Source: Stenotrophomonas panacihumi (GTDB lineage: Bacteria > Pseudomonadota > Gammaproteobacteria > Xanthomonadales > Xanthomonadaceae). From it: 56,105 nucleotides of DNA. Position 1 is the stretch's first letter. Every line of letters begins with the position of its first letter. The DNA lies in NCBI RefSeq assembly GCF_001431645.1, contig NZ_LLXU01000120.1:1-56105 (forward strand), read 5' to 3'. The notes under the pieces are model-generated. The model saw only the letters and a program-made list of their open reading frames with translations, did no database searches and had not been told where the DNA came from. A program made the translations under genes and the position numbers. Below are positions 9,475-17,665 of this stretch, piece after piece.

Positions 9475-10380
9475 CTAGGCGGCGGCGCGCCGGCGCGACT
9501 GCCACAGGCCTTCGCCGAGGAACAGCGCCAGGCCGATCCAGATGGCGCAGAAGCCCAGCGCCCGCTGCGGGTCGAACACTTCGTGGAAGACCCACACGCC
9601 GAGCAGCAGCTGCAACGTCGGCGCGATGTACTGCAGGATGCCGACCAGCGAGAGCGGGATGCGCCGCACGCCGTAGGCGAAGGCGATCAGCGGGACCGCG
9701 GTGACCACGCCGCCGAACGCCAGCAGCAGGTCGTCGCGCAGCGACCAGCCCTGCAGGAAGCCACCGCCGTGGCCCTGCTCGCTCCACAGCACGAAGCCGA
9801 GCGCGGGCAGGAACAGGTACAGGCTCTCCACGCCCAGGCCGGCCACCGCATCGACGGCGACGATCTTGCGCAGCAGCCCGTACAGCCCGAACGACAGCGC
9901 CAGGCCCAGCGCGATCCACGGCGGCGCCCCGGCCGACCAGGTGAGCCAGGCCACGCCCAGCGCCGCGCAGCCCACCGCCAGCCACTGCAGGGTACGCAGG
10001 CGTTCCTTGAGCACCACCACGCCCAGCAGCACGCTCACCAGCGGGTTGATGTAGTAACCCAGGCTGCTTTCGATGACGTGGCCGGCGTTGATCGCCCAGA
10101 TGTACAGGCCCCAGTTGAAGCCGATCGACACCCCGCTCAGCGCCAGCAGCCCGAGCGCGCGCGGCTGCGCGGCGATGCGGCGCAGCCAGTCCAGCCGCGT
10201 GGTGAGCAGCAGCCAGCCGACCACCAGCAGCGTGCTCCACACGATGCGGTGGGCAATGATCAACGGCGAAGGCACCGCCTTGAGCAGGTGCCAATAGACC
10301 GGGAACAGGCCCCAGATGACGAAGGCGCCCGCGGTGATCGCCACGCCCTGGCGGCGCTGGCGCAGTGCGGTATCGGTCAT
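9475..10380 (-). CDS. rarD: RarD-type EamA/DMT transporter
   Basis: Inner-membrane protein of 301 residues with about ten hydrophobic segments, arranged as two EamA repeats. Its N-terminus (RQGVAITAGAFVIWGLFPVYW) matches the pattern of RarD, the chloramphenicol-sensitivity protein, whose true substrate is not settled. I prefer the ATG at 10380 because it leaves eight residues before RQGV, close to the family. An alternative GTG at 10389 would overlap the stop of the upstream EamA gene (GTGA). The two transporter genes form a minus-strand pair. Confidence 0.88.
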   Translation of the reverse strand: MTDTALRQRRQGVAITAGAFVIWGLFPVYWHLLKAVPSPLIIAHRIVWSTLLVVGWLLLTTRLDWLRRIAAQPRALGLLALSGVSIGFNWGLYIWAINAGHVIESSLGYYINPLVSVLLGVVVLKERLRTLQWLAVGCAALGVAWLTWSAGAPPWIALGLALSFGLYGLLRKIVAVDAVAGLGVESLYLFLPALGFVLWSEQGHGGGFLQGWSLRDDLLLAFGGVVTAVPLIAFAYGVRRIPLSLVGILQYIAPTLQLLLGVWVFHEVFDPQRALGFCAIWIGLALFLGEGLWQSRRRAAA

Positions 10381-10385
10381 GGCGG

Positions 10386-11285
10386 TCACTTGCGCGCGCG
10401 CGACAGGGTGACCACCACCACGCCGGCAAGGATCACCGCCATCGCGCCGAGGTCGCTGGCGCCGAAGCGCTCATGGCCCAGCCAGGCGCCCAGCGCCACC
10501 GCGATCACCGGGTTCACGTAGGCATAGCTGCCGGCCAGCGCCGGGCGCACGTGGTGCAGCAGCCAGACGTAGGCGGTGAAGGCGACGATCGAACCGAACA
10601 CGCACAGGTAGGCGACCGCCAGCAGGCCCTGCCGGGTGGGCAGCGCATGCGGGCGTTCGCCGATGAGCAGGCCGGCGAGGAAGATCAGCACGCCGCCGCA
10701 AATCATCTGCCCGGCGGCGGTCATGAACGGCGACGGCAGGTCGCGGCCGCGCGACCAGATCGAACCGAAGGCCCAGCCAAGCGGGGCGATTAGCAGCAAC
10801 ACCAGGCCGGTGGGCGTGGCGGTCAGGCTGCTGCCGGCATTGAGCCAGACCACGCCGAGGAAGCCGATCACGATGCCCAGCCACTCGCCCCGGCTGGCGT
10901 GCTGGCCGCGCAATGCCGAGAACAAGGCCATCCACAGCGGCACCGAGGCGACCGCGGTGGCGGCCAGACCGGAGGACACGTCGCGTTCGGCCAGCACCAC
11001 CATGCCGTTGCCGAGCAGCAGCAGCGTGGCGCCCATCATCGCGATGTTCGGCCACTGCGCGCGCGTGGGCGCGGGCACGCCGCGCCAGCGCAGCACCGCG
11101 TACATCAGCGTGCCGGCGATGATGAAGCGCCCGCCGGAGACCATCGTCAGGGGCAGCGCGCCGCCCTCCAGCGCGAGCCGGATGCCCAGGTAGGTCGAGC
11201 CCCAGACGAGGTAGACGATCAGCAGGGCGAGGACGACGAAGCCGCTGCGCGCGCCATGCGCGCCAGCGTCGGCGGGGGAGGACAT
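10386..11285 (-). CDS. EamA family (YedA-like) transporter
   Basis: Drug/metabolite-transporter protein of 299 residues with about ten membrane segments in two EamA repeats. It contains the typical first-helix motif VYLVWGSTYLGIRLALEG and a basic tail. It resembles YedA-type inner-membrane transporters of unknown substrate. It lies directly upstream of rarD, so the window encodes two related but different DMT transporters in tandem. A long imperfect hairpin just upstream may separate it from the M28 peptidase gene. Confidence 0.88.
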   Translation of the reverse strand: MSSPADAGAHGARSGFVVLALLIVYLVWGSTYLGIRLALEGGALPLTMVSGGRFIIAGTLMYAVLRWRGVPAPTRAQWPNIAMMGATLLLLGNGMVVLAERDVSSGLAATAVASVPLWMALFSALRGQHASRGEWLGIVIGFLGVVWLNAGSSLTATPTGLVLLLIAPLGWAFGSIWSRGRDLPSPFMTAAGQMICGGVLIFLAGLLIGERPHALPTRQGLLAVAYLCVFGSIVAFTAYVWLLHHVRPALAGSYAYVNPVIAVALGAWLGHERFGASDLGAMAVILAGVVVVTLSRARK

Positions 11286-11298
11286 GCGAACCCGTGGG

Positions 11299-11341
11299 AA
11301 GGCCGGAAAGGAGGGAAATTCTAGTCCTTTTCCCCGGCCTT
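11299..11341 (-). terminator. long imperfect hairpin between peptidase and transporter genes
   Basis: Arms AAGGCCGG (11299-11306) and CCGGCCTT (11334-11341) enclose a second pairing AAAGGA/TCCTTT, giving a bulged stem of about 14 pairs. It lies downstream of the M28 peptidase gene and upstream of the EamA gene, both on the minus strand. It could end the former or shape the leader of the latter. A TAGAAT minus-strand -10-like hexamer sits in the loop, which argues for a mixed terminator/promoter region. Confidence 0.4.
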
Positions 11342-11391
11342 ACAGCGCGCGCGGTGGAACGACGCGCGACGCCGTTGCAACGCTGCCGCGC

Positions 11392-13050
11392 TCAGCGGCG
11401 CGCGGCGGCGCTGCGCTCGCGGGCGTCCTTGAACTCGCTACCCTCGCCCCATGCCGGCCAGGTGCGGCCATTGGCCAGTTCCAGGCCCAGGTCGTGGACC
11501 AGCTGGGTATCGGCGGCATGGCCGCGCGCGTCCCACTGGGCGGTCCAGCGGTCACAGGGCTGGTGGTAGCAATCGCGGAAGTACGCATCGCGCAGGGCCT
11601 TGCCCGCCGCCACGCCGCCTTCCACGCGGTCCAGGCCGGGGCCGATGGTGATCGCCGGCACGCCGACGCGGGCGAAGGCGAAGTGGTCGGCGCGGTAGAA
11701 GAAGCCGGCTTCCAGGTTCGGATCCGGGCTGTACTGGCGGCCATGGGCTTCGGCCACGCGCTTGAGGTCGCCCTCCAGCGAGACGCGGCCCAGGCCCCAG
11801 GAGGCGATGTCGCGGGTCGGGCCGTCGGGGCTGAACATCTCCATGTTCAACACGGCCACGGTGCGGTCCAGCGGCGCCAGCGGGTGGGCGGCGTAGTAGC
11901 TGGCGCCGAGCAGGCCCTTCTCCTCGGCGGTGAGCGCGATGAACAGCAGGCTGCGCTGCGGGCGCGGGCCGGCCGCGAAGGCGCGGGCCAGTTCAAGCAC
12001 GCTGGCCACGCCGGTGGCGTTGTCCACGGCGCCATGGCGGATGCGGTCGCCGTCCTTGTCCGGCTCGCCGATGCCGAAGGCATCCCAGTGCGCGGAGAAG
12101 ATCACCGTTTCGTCCGCATGCGTGGTGCCCGGCAGGCGCGCGACCACGTTGTGGGTGACCACGCGCTCGCGCTTGAGTTTGAACTGCGCGCTCAGGCGCG
12201 CGTCGCCCAGCGGCACCGGGCGGAAATCGGCCTGCATGGCCTGGCGCTTGAGTGCGTCGAAATCCAGCCCGGCGTCGCGGAAGATCGCCACCGCCTGCTC
12301 GCGCTGCAGCCAGCCGCGCAGCGGCGTGTGCATCGCGCGGGCCTGCGCGTCGTCGCGCTCGATGTCGAACAGCGGCGACAGGCCGGAGCTGCGCACGGTG
12401 TTCCAGCCGTAGGCGGCCGGCGCGGCCTCATGGACGATCAGCACGCCGGTGGCGCCGCGGCGCGCGGCTTCCTCGAACTTGTAGGTCCAGCGGCCGTAGT
12501 AGGTGACCGCCTTGCCATCGAACGCGCCCGGGGTGGGGGCTTCGAAGTCGGCATCGTTGATCAGCATGACGGCGACCTTGCCCTTCAGGTCGACGCCCTT
12601 GTAGTCGTCCCAGTGGCGCTCCGGCGCGCTGATGCCGTAGCCGACGAACACCAGCGGCGCGTCCTTCACCGCCACTTCGGTGCCGGGACGCAGGCTCTGC
12701 AGGGTGATGTCCTCGCCGTTGCGCAGCGCGCGGGTCTTGCCGCCCTGCTGCAGGCTGGCCTCGACCGGGCCCTCCACCGACACGCGCACCAGCGGCACCG
12801 CCTGCGTCCAGCCACCGGCGTCGCCACCGGGCTGCAGGCCGGCCTGCTTGAACTGCGCGCTGAGGTAATCCAGCGTGCGCTGCTCGCCGGCGGTGGCCGG
12901 CGCGCGGCCTTCGTACGCGTCCGAGGCCAGCACCTGCACGTGGCGCGAAAGTGCCTCGGCATCGATCTGCGTGGCCGCATCGTTCGCCGCGTGGGCGACG
13001 CCTCCGACGAACAGGCAGGCGGAGAGCAGCAGGATGCGCATCGGATTCAC
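11392..13050 (-). CDS. secreted M28 family zinc aminopeptidase
   Basis: Exported peptidase of 552 residues. A signal peptide with predicted cleavage after AHA (about 23) is followed by an N-terminal part, an inserted PA domain (about 130-270) and the M28 catalytic domain. Zinc-site residues are visible in HWDAFG, DNATGVA, TAEEKG (catalytic glutamate) and RADHFAFA. The usual aspartate of the NxDM motif appears here as glutamate (NMEM), which is worth noting. I chose the GTG at 13050 because AAGAAAG lies eight bases upstream; an ATG at 13041 gives a protein three residues shorter with the same signal. It should release N-terminal residues from peptides in the periplasm or medium. Confidence 0.88.
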   Translation of the reverse strand: MNPMRILLLSACLFVGGVAHAANDAATQIDAEALSRHVQVLASDAYEGRAPATAGEQRTLDYLSAQFKQAGLQPGGDAGGWTQAVPLVRVSVEGPVEASLQQGGKTRALRNGEDITLQSLRPGTEVAVKDAPLVFVGYGISAPERHWDDYKGVDLKGKVAVMLINDADFEAPTPGAFDGKAVTYYGRWTYKFEEAARRGATGVLIVHEAAPAAYGWNTVRSSGLSPLFDIERDDAQARAMHTPLRGWLQREQAVAIFRDAGLDFDALKRQAMQADFRPVPLGDARLSAQFKLKRERVVTHNVVARLPGTTHADETVIFSAHWDAFGIGEPDKDGDRIRHGAVDNATGVASVLELARAFAAGPRPQRSLLFIALTAEEKGLLGASYYAAHPLAPLDRTVAVLNMEMFSPDGPTRDIASWGLGRVSLEGDLKRVAEAHGRQYSPDPNLEAGFFYRADHFAFARVGVPAITIGPGLDRVEGGVAAGKALRDAYFRDCYHQPCDRWTAQWDARGHAADTQLVHDLGLELANGRTWPAWGEGSEFKDARERSAAARR

Positions 13051-13115
13051 GGCAGTGGCTTTCTTGGACGGGGGACGCACAGTGTAGTGCGCGCGACGCC
13101 CCGCGCCGAGCGTCA

Positions 13116-14051
13116 TCAGGCCGCGCGGCGTGCGCGATCGAGCCAGCTGGCCAGGCCCTGTGCATTGAGCTCTATGTCCATCGCCAGCACGCGCGTCACC
13201 GCCTCGTCGTCGAGCGGGATGCCGTGCGCGTGCGCGCGTTCGAGGTACAACTCGGTGAGCGCGGCGACCAGGCAGCGGTGGCGGTCGGGGCGTTCGTCGC
13301 AACTGCGCGCCAGCGCGGCCATCGCGTCGATCTGCTCGATGAGCGCGCGGCCCAGCGCCTCGGGCGGCGCCACGCGGCCGTAGTGCGTGAGGTACATCGC
13401 CTCGGGGTCGTAGGACAGCAGGCGTTCGATGGACGCGCGCATGGCCTCGGGCTCGAACTGCACCGGCGAGGAGGTCGGCACGATGAAGGGCCCCTGCGCC
13501 GAATCGAGTTCGCGATAGGACAGGCCGAAGGTATCGCCGGTGAACCAGCTGCGGCTGCGCGCATCCCACACGCACAGGTGGTGGCGGGCGTGGCCGGGCG
13601 TGTCGAGCGTGAGCAAGGGGCGGCCAGCCAGCGAGATGCTGCCGCCGTCCTCGGCGATGACCACGCGCGCTTCCGGCACCGGCAGCACTTCGCCATAGCT
13701 GCGCGCGATCTCCTCGGCGCCATAGACCTCGGTGGCGCCGGCGAGCAGCCGCGCGGGGTCGATCATGTGCGGCGCGCCGCGCGGGTGCACCAGCAGCTTC
13801 GCGTTGGGCAGGTGCTGGATCAGCGCGCCGGCACCGCCGGCGTGGTCGAGATGGACGTGGGTGAGGACCAGCCAGTCCACGTCCCCGGGTGCGAGGCCCG
13901 CGGCCGGCAATGCGGCCAGCATCGCCGGCACGGCGAGCGCGGTGCCGCAATCGATGAAGGCGCCGCGCCCCTGCTCGACGAGCAGGTAGGCGGCATCGAA
14001 ATCCGGCCGCTGGAAGCCGGTGTCGAGCGTATGGATGCCGTGGTCGGCCAT
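13116..14051 (-). CDS. metallo-beta-lactamase fold hydrolase
   Basis: Cytoplasmic protein of 311 residues with the binuclear-metal motif THVHLDHAGG, further histidines in TPGHARHH, the aspartate in WFTGDTFGL and the late THYGR. It is longer than glyoxalase II; the C-terminal 90 residues are helical and lack the glyoxalase II signature. The ATG at 14051 has AGGA eight bases upstream, and a TAGAAT -10-like element lies at 14088-14083. An upstream in-frame ATG at 14084 overlaps that element and is less likely. The substrate is unknown. Confidence 0.85.
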   Translation of the reverse strand: MADHGIHTLDTGFQRPDFDAAYLLVEQGRGAFIDCGTALAVPAMLAALPAAGLAPGDVDWLVLTHVHLDHAGGAGALIQHLPNAKLLVHPRGAPHMIDPARLLAGATEVYGAEEIARSYGEVLPVPEARVVIAEDGGSISLAGRPLLTLDTPGHARHHLCVWDARSRSWFTGDTFGLSYRELDSAQGPFIVPTSSPVQFEPEAMRASIERLLSYDPEAMYLTHYGRVAPPEALGRALIEQIDAMAALARSCDERPDRHRCLVAALTELYLERAHAHGIPLDDEAVTRVLAMDIELNAQGLASWLDRARRAA

Positions 14052-14134
14052 CTGGCGTCCTGTGGGGTCGCTGGATGGCGCCATTCTAGGCGGTATGGGC
14101 GCGGGCTGCGGATGCGGCTTTCGTCGCAGGGAAC

Positions 14135-15427
14135 TCAGCCTGCCTCGCGCAGCGCCTGCAGCGCTTCCAGCACCGCATCGGTCTCCGCTTCCAGCTTGAA
14201 CAGCGGCGACTCCAGCGCATCGGCCGCGGCCGCCTGCTTGAGCACGGCGATCGTCTGCCCCGCCTCGCGCGGCGAATCGAAGCCCTCGCTCTGGATGAGC
14301 AGCACGCCGGCGTCGTCGGTCAGCTTGAAGTAGAAGCGGCCATCCGCCTCGCGGTACTGCTTGAACACCGGCAACGCGGCCTTGGCCTTCTTCTGCTTGC
14401 CTTCCTCGCCGCCCTGCGCGGAAAGATCGCGCAGGCCCACGGCATGGCGCAGCTCGGCCAGGAACGGCTTGGCGAACTGCTCGCGCAAACGCTCGCCGCC
14501 GCGGCGCAGCGTGGCCTCGATCGCGGCCGGGTCGGCCATCAAGGCCTCGTAGCGCTCGCGCAGCGGCGCGATTTCCGCATCGATGCGCTCGAACAGCTGC
14601 TGCTTGGCATCGCCCCAGGAGATGCCGTCGGCGAAGGCCTGGGCGAACGCGGCGGTTTCCCCGGCGCTGGCGAAGGCCTGGTAGAGCTGGAACAGCGCCG
14701 AGCCTTCGGTGGTCTTCGGCTCGCCGGGCGCACGCGAATCAGTGAGGATCGAGAACACCAGCCGGCGCAGTTCCTCTCGCTTGGCGAACAGCGGGATGGT
14801 GTTGTCGTAGGACTTGCTCATCTTGCGGCCGTCCAGGCCCGGCAGCGTGGCGACCTGCTCGTCGATCAGCGCTTCGGGCAGCACGAAGAACTCGCGACCG
14901 TAGACATGGTTGAAGCGCTGCGCGAAATCGCGCGCCATCTCGATGTGCTGCACCTGGTCGCGGCCCACCGGCACCTGCTTCGCATTGAAGATCAGGATGT
15001 CGGCCGCCATCAGCACCGGGTACATGAACAGCCCGGCGGTGATGCCGGCATCGGCGTCCTCGCCCTCGGCGGTGTTCTTGTCCACCGCGGCCTTGTAGGC
15101 GTGCGCGCGGTTGAGGATGCCCTTGCCGGCGATGCAGGTCAGGAACCAGTTGAGTTCGTTGATCTCCGGGATGTCGCTCTGCCGGTAGAACCACACCTTG
15201 TCCGGATCCAGGCCGCAGGCCAGCCAGGTGGCGGCGATCTCCAGCGTCGAGCGCTGGGTGCGCCCCGGGTCCTGGGCCTTGATGAGGCTGTGCAGGTCGG
15301 CCAGGAAATAGAAGCTCTCCACGTCGGTGGCGCGGCTGGCCGCGATCGCCGGGCGCACGGCGCCGACGTAGTTGCCCAGGTGGGGCGTGCCCGAAGTGGT
15401 GATGCCGGTGAGGACGCGGGTGGTCAT
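14135..15427 (-). CDS. trpS: tryptophanyl-tRNA synthetase with C-terminal extension
   Basis: Class I aminoacyl-tRNA synthetase that charges tRNA-Trp, 430 residues. The HIGH-type motif is TSGTPHLGN (11-19) and the KMSKS loop is at 202-206; the core ends near residue 332, about the length of a normal bacterial TrpRS. An extra stretch of roughly 98 residues follows. It has a charged linker (EEGKQKKAKA, about 341-350) and a compact region with RFYFKLTDDAGVLLIQSEGF (364-383) that resembles YegP-type DUF1508 repeats. Similar long TrpRS forms are known to me from Xanthomonas relatives. A -10-like TAAACT lies about 35 bases upstream of the ATG. Confidence 0.95.
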   Translation of the reverse strand: MTTRVLTGITTSGTPHLGNYVGAVRPAIAASRATDVESFYFLADLHSLIKAQDPGRTQRSTLEIAATWLACGLDPDKVWFYRQSDIPEINELNWFLTCIAGKGILNRAHAYKAAVDKNTAEGEDADAGITAGLFMYPVLMAADILIFNAKQVPVGRDQVQHIEMARDFAQRFNHVYGREFFVLPEALIDEQVATLPGLDGRKMSKSYDNTIPLFAKREELRRLVFSILTDSRAPGEPKTTEGSALFQLYQAFASAGETAAFAQAFADGISWGDAKQQLFERIDAEIAPLRERYEALMADPAAIEATLRRGGERLREQFAKPFLAELRHAVGLRDLSAQGGEEGKQKKAKAALPVFKQYREADGRFYFKLTDDAGVLLIQSEGFDSPREAGQTIAVLKQAAAADALESPLFKLEAETDAVLEALQALREAG

Positions 15428-15526
15428 GTGGGGATTGGCCAGGGGAACGAGATACCCCGCCAGTTTAACCGCAGGCCCGGATTCCCATCGCCACATGCGG
15501 GCCGGAAAGCCGGGTTCCGGGCATGG

Positions 15527-15554
15527 AAAAGGCGGGCTGCCGGAGCAGCCCGCC
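15527..15554 (-). terminator. rho-independent terminator of the CsbD gene
   Basis: Perfect 10-base-pair stem GGCGGGCTGC (15531-15540) with GCAGCCCGCC (15545-15554), loop CGGA, followed on the minus strand by a run of four T. It begins 36 bases after the csbD-like stop. Confidence 0.85.
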
Positions 15555-15590
15555 TCTGGAACAACGCCGGGCGCAAGCCCCGCGCCGGAC

Positions 15591-15809
15591 TCAGTAGTCC
15601 TTGTATTCCTTGCGCAGCGCGTCGTCGAAGTCCTTGACCTCTTTCTCCGCGCGGTCGCGATCCCAGCCATAGCGTTCCTGCAGCTTGCCGGAGAGGTACT
15701 GCGCGTTGCCCTCGGCGACGTCGAAATCGTCGTCGGTGAGGTCGCCCCACTTCGCCTGCATCTTGCCCTTCAGCTGGGTCCACTTGCCGGAGATGATGTC
15801 TTTGTTCAT
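15591..15809 (-). CDS. CsbD family stress protein
   Basis: Small, highly charged, helical protein of 72 residues with the family pattern: [18 protein letters not shown] at the start, then WGDLTDDD, and [25 protein letters not shown]. CsbD/YjbJ proteins are abundant stress-induced proteins of unknown biochemical function. A good ribosome-binding site, AGGAG, lies six bases before the ATG, and a strong terminator follows, so it is an independent and probably well-expressed unit. Confidence 0.93.
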   Translation of the reverse strand: MNKDIISGKWTQLKGKMQAKWGDLTDDDFDVAEGNAQYLSGKLQERYGWDRDRAEKEVKDFDDALRKEYKDY

Positions 15810-15970
15810 GGCGCACTCCTGTGTGTCGTTGTCGTCGATGAACGGCCCACCGGCCGCGTGCGATCAGATTCGCGGGAGCGGCGTTGGCATCAGGTCAACC
15901 GGCGTCAAGGGCTTCCTCATCGCCATGAACAATTCAATGCGAAGGTGAAGCGCGCGCAAAAATCTTCGCG

Positions 15971-15998
15971 CAAAAGAAAAGCGGGCCGAAGCCCGCTT
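15971..15998 (-). terminator. rho-independent terminator of the entericidin genes
   Basis: Stem AAGCGGGC (15979-15986) with GCCCGCTT (15991-15998), loop CGAA, followed on the minus strand by TTTTCTTTTG. It lies 21 bases after the stop of the downstream entericidin gene. Confidence 0.85.
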
Positions 15999-16019
15999 CT
16001 CCCCCTCCCACGCGTCGAC

Positions 16020-16151
16020 TTACTTCGCCGCGTCCTGCACCTTCTCACCGGCCTTCTGCACGTCCTTGCCGGCGCCAGCCACGGTGTTGCAGCCGGACAG
16101 CACGGCCATGGAGAACATGCCCAGGACCAGCAGGGTCATCACTCGCTTCAT
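16020..16151 (-). CDS. entericidin A/B-like lipoprotein (downstream copy)
   Basis: Tiny lipoprotein of 43 residues. It has a signal peptide with lipobox LSGC (cysteine 21) and a mature part NTVAGAGKDVQKAGEKVQ, which is the entericidin signature. EcnA/EcnB were described as an antidote/toxin lipoprotein pair in Enterobacteriaceae, but many homologues are simply small stress lipoproteins. The ATG is preceded by GGAG at good spacing, and a strong terminator follows. A second, paralogous gene lies 77 bases upstream on the same strand. Confidence 0.9.
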   Translation of the reverse strand: MKRVMTLLVLGMFSMAVLSGCNTVAGAGKDVQKAGEKVQDAAK

Positions 16152-16228
16152 TGCTTCTCTCCTCGGTTGGATGGCGACGTCACCGTCGCGCTTGCATCGG
16201 TTGGTATGCGTTGGATCGGGTTAACCGG

Positions 16229-16381
16229 TCAGCACTTGCCGTCGCTGCACTTGTTGGCGGTGTCTTCCACCTTTTCGCCGGCCTTCTGCACATCCTTGCC
16301 GGCACCGGCCACGGTGTTGCAGCCGCTCAGCAGGCCCACGGAAAACAGCGCAAGCATCGCCAGGGTGATCAGTCGCTTCAT
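16229..16381 (-). CDS. entericidin-like lipoprotein with cysteine-containing tail (upstream copy)
   Basis: Paralogue of the neighbouring 43-residue lipoprotein, 50 residues long. The lipobox (LSGC, cysteine 21) and the NTVAGAGKDVQKAGEKV stretch are identical over about 17 residues, but the C-terminus differs: TANKCSDGKC adds two cysteines. GGAGAAGG precedes the ATG by a few bases. Tandem entericidins are known in gammaproteobacteria; which copy, if any, acts as toxin or antidote cannot be told from sequence. Confidence 0.9.
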   Translation of the reverse strand: MKRLITLAMLALFSVGLLSGCNTVAGAGKDVQKAGEKVEDTANKCSDGKC

Positions 16382-16519
16382 GTCCTTCTCCGGTCGGCGC
16401 GGCCCTGCGGAAAGTCAGGCGGGCCGCTTGGCGCACAATCTGACTTTCCGACCGTCGAGCGGATGTGAACGCGGTCGGCTTCGTCAAAGCCCCGGGCGGG
16501 AAGCGTTCAGCCAGCGGCG

Positions 16520-17443
16520 TCAGTCGCGCATCAGCGTCGATTTGCCGAACAGGCTTTCCACCAGGTCCACCGCCAGTTCCGCGGTGAGGTTGCGGTTGTC
16601 GATGACCGGGTTGAGTTCGACGATGTCCAGCGAACCCAGTCGCCCGGTGTCGGCGATCATCTCCATCACCAGCTGCGCCTCGCGATAGTTCGGGCCACCG
16701 GGCACCGTGGTGCCGACGCCGGGCGCGATGCTCGGGTCGAGGAAATCGACATCGAAGCTGACGTGCAGGTGGGTGTCCTCGTCGAGGCCGGCGAGCGCGG
16801 CTTCCACCGTGCGCTTCATGCCGTTCTCGTCGATGTAGCGCATGTCGTAGACATCGATGCGGTGCTGCTTGATCAGCCGCTTCTCTTCCGGGTCCACCGA
16901 GCGGATGCCGATCTGGCGGACCTGCTCGGGCTGCAGCGCGGGCGCATCGCCGCCGAGATGGGTGAGCTCGCGCGGGCCCAGGCCGCACAGGCAGGCCACC
17001 GGCATGCCGTGCACGTTGCCCGAAGGCGTGACCTCGCTGGTGTTGAAATCCGAGTGCGCGTCCAGCCACAGCACGCGCAGTTTGCGGCCCTGCGCGCGGC
17101 ACCAGCGCGAGACCGCGGTGATCGAGCCCATCGCCAGGCAGTGGTCGCCGCCGAGCATGATCGGCATGCGGCCGTCGGCCAGCTCGGCGTAGGTGGCCTC
17201 CATCAGCGCGCGGTTCCAGTCCACCACTTCCTGCAGATGCCGGTAGCCGGCGACCGGCGCGGCCCACGGGTTGCGCGGGCCGTCGATGTTGCCGATGTCG
17301 CGCACGTCCACGCCGCGTGCGACCAGCGCCTCGCCCAGGCCCGCGATGCGCAGCGCCTCGGGCCCCATGCGGGCGCCGCGATGGCCGGCACCGATGTCGG
17401 TGGGCACGCCGATCAGGGACACGGGGGGATAGCGGGTGGACAT
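16520..17443 (-). CDS. rocF: arginase
   Basis: Hydrolyses arginine to ornithine and urea, 307 residues as usual. The manganese ligands of the family are all visible: His101 in GGDHCLAMGS, Asp128/His130/Asp132 in WLDAHSDFNT, and Asp231/Asp233 in SFDVDFLDPS. The arginase-type VPGG and ELNP motifs near the C-terminus agree. The arginine-site stretch DFNT followed by SGNVHGMP favours arginase over agmatinase. It is a single transcription unit; AAGGA directly precedes the ATG, with a further GGAG seven bases away. About 116 bases of non-coding sequence separate it from tRNA-Thr. Confidence 0.92.
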   Translation of the reverse strand: MSTRYPPVSLIGVPTDIGAGHRGARMGPEALRIAGLGEALVARGVDVRDIGNIDGPRNPWAAPVAGYRHLQEVVDWNRALMEATYAELADGRMPIMLGGDHCLAMGSITAVSRWCRAQGRKLRVLWLDAHSDFNTSEVTPSGNVHGMPVACLCGLGPRELTHLGGDAPALQPEQVRQIGIRSVDPEEKRLIKQHRIDVYDMRYIDENGMKRTVEAALAGLDEDTHLHVSFDVDFLDPSIAPGVGTTVPGGPNYREAQLVMEMIADTGRLGSLDIVELNPVIDNRNLTAELAVDLVESLFGKSTLMRD

Positions 17444-17559
17444 TCCTTGGCTCCGTTCAGTGCGATGCGGGACAAGGAGTCTAGACGCCGGGCGAAAAAG
17501 CGCCTGCGGCGATGCAGCAGCGCGGGGCGTTGAAGGGCGCGTTTTGCGGGCGGGGGAAG

Positions 17560-17635
17560 TGGTGCCGCTTATCCGAATCGAACGGATGACCTACTGTTTA
17601 CAAGACAGTTGCTCTACCAACTGAGCTAAAGCGGC
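17560..17635 (-). tRNA. tRNA-Thr (anticodon TGT)
   Basis: A complete 76-base cloverleaf including an encoded CCA end. The acceptor stem is GCCGCTT/AAGCGGC, the D arm begins TAGCTCAGTTGGTAGAGCA, the anticodon loop is CTTGTAA flanked by a five-base-pair stem, and the T arm contains GTTCGATTC. The discriminator base is A. The anticodon TGT reads ACA and related threonine codons. A TAGAAT -10-like hexamer lies about 25 bases upstream, overlapping the end of the SPOR gene. Confidence 0.97.
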
Positions 17636-17659
17636 ACGTCGCCTGCGACGGGCGCGGGC

Positions 17660-17665
17660 ATTCTA
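17660..17665 (-). promoter_or_regulatory. -10-like element upstream of tRNA-Thr
   Basis: TAGAAT on the minus strand ends 24 bases before the 5' end of tRNA-Thr, a normal distance for a tRNA precursor. It overlaps the last codon and stop of the SPOR gene. No convincing -35 box was found in the very GC-rich sequence upstream. Confidence 0.4.

Noticed and set aside
15428..15590. A T-box or tryptophan attenuator upstream of trpS
   Set aside because: The leader predicted from the -10-like element is under 30 bases, too short for a riboswitch or attenuator, and the nearby hairpin belongs to the csbD-like gene.
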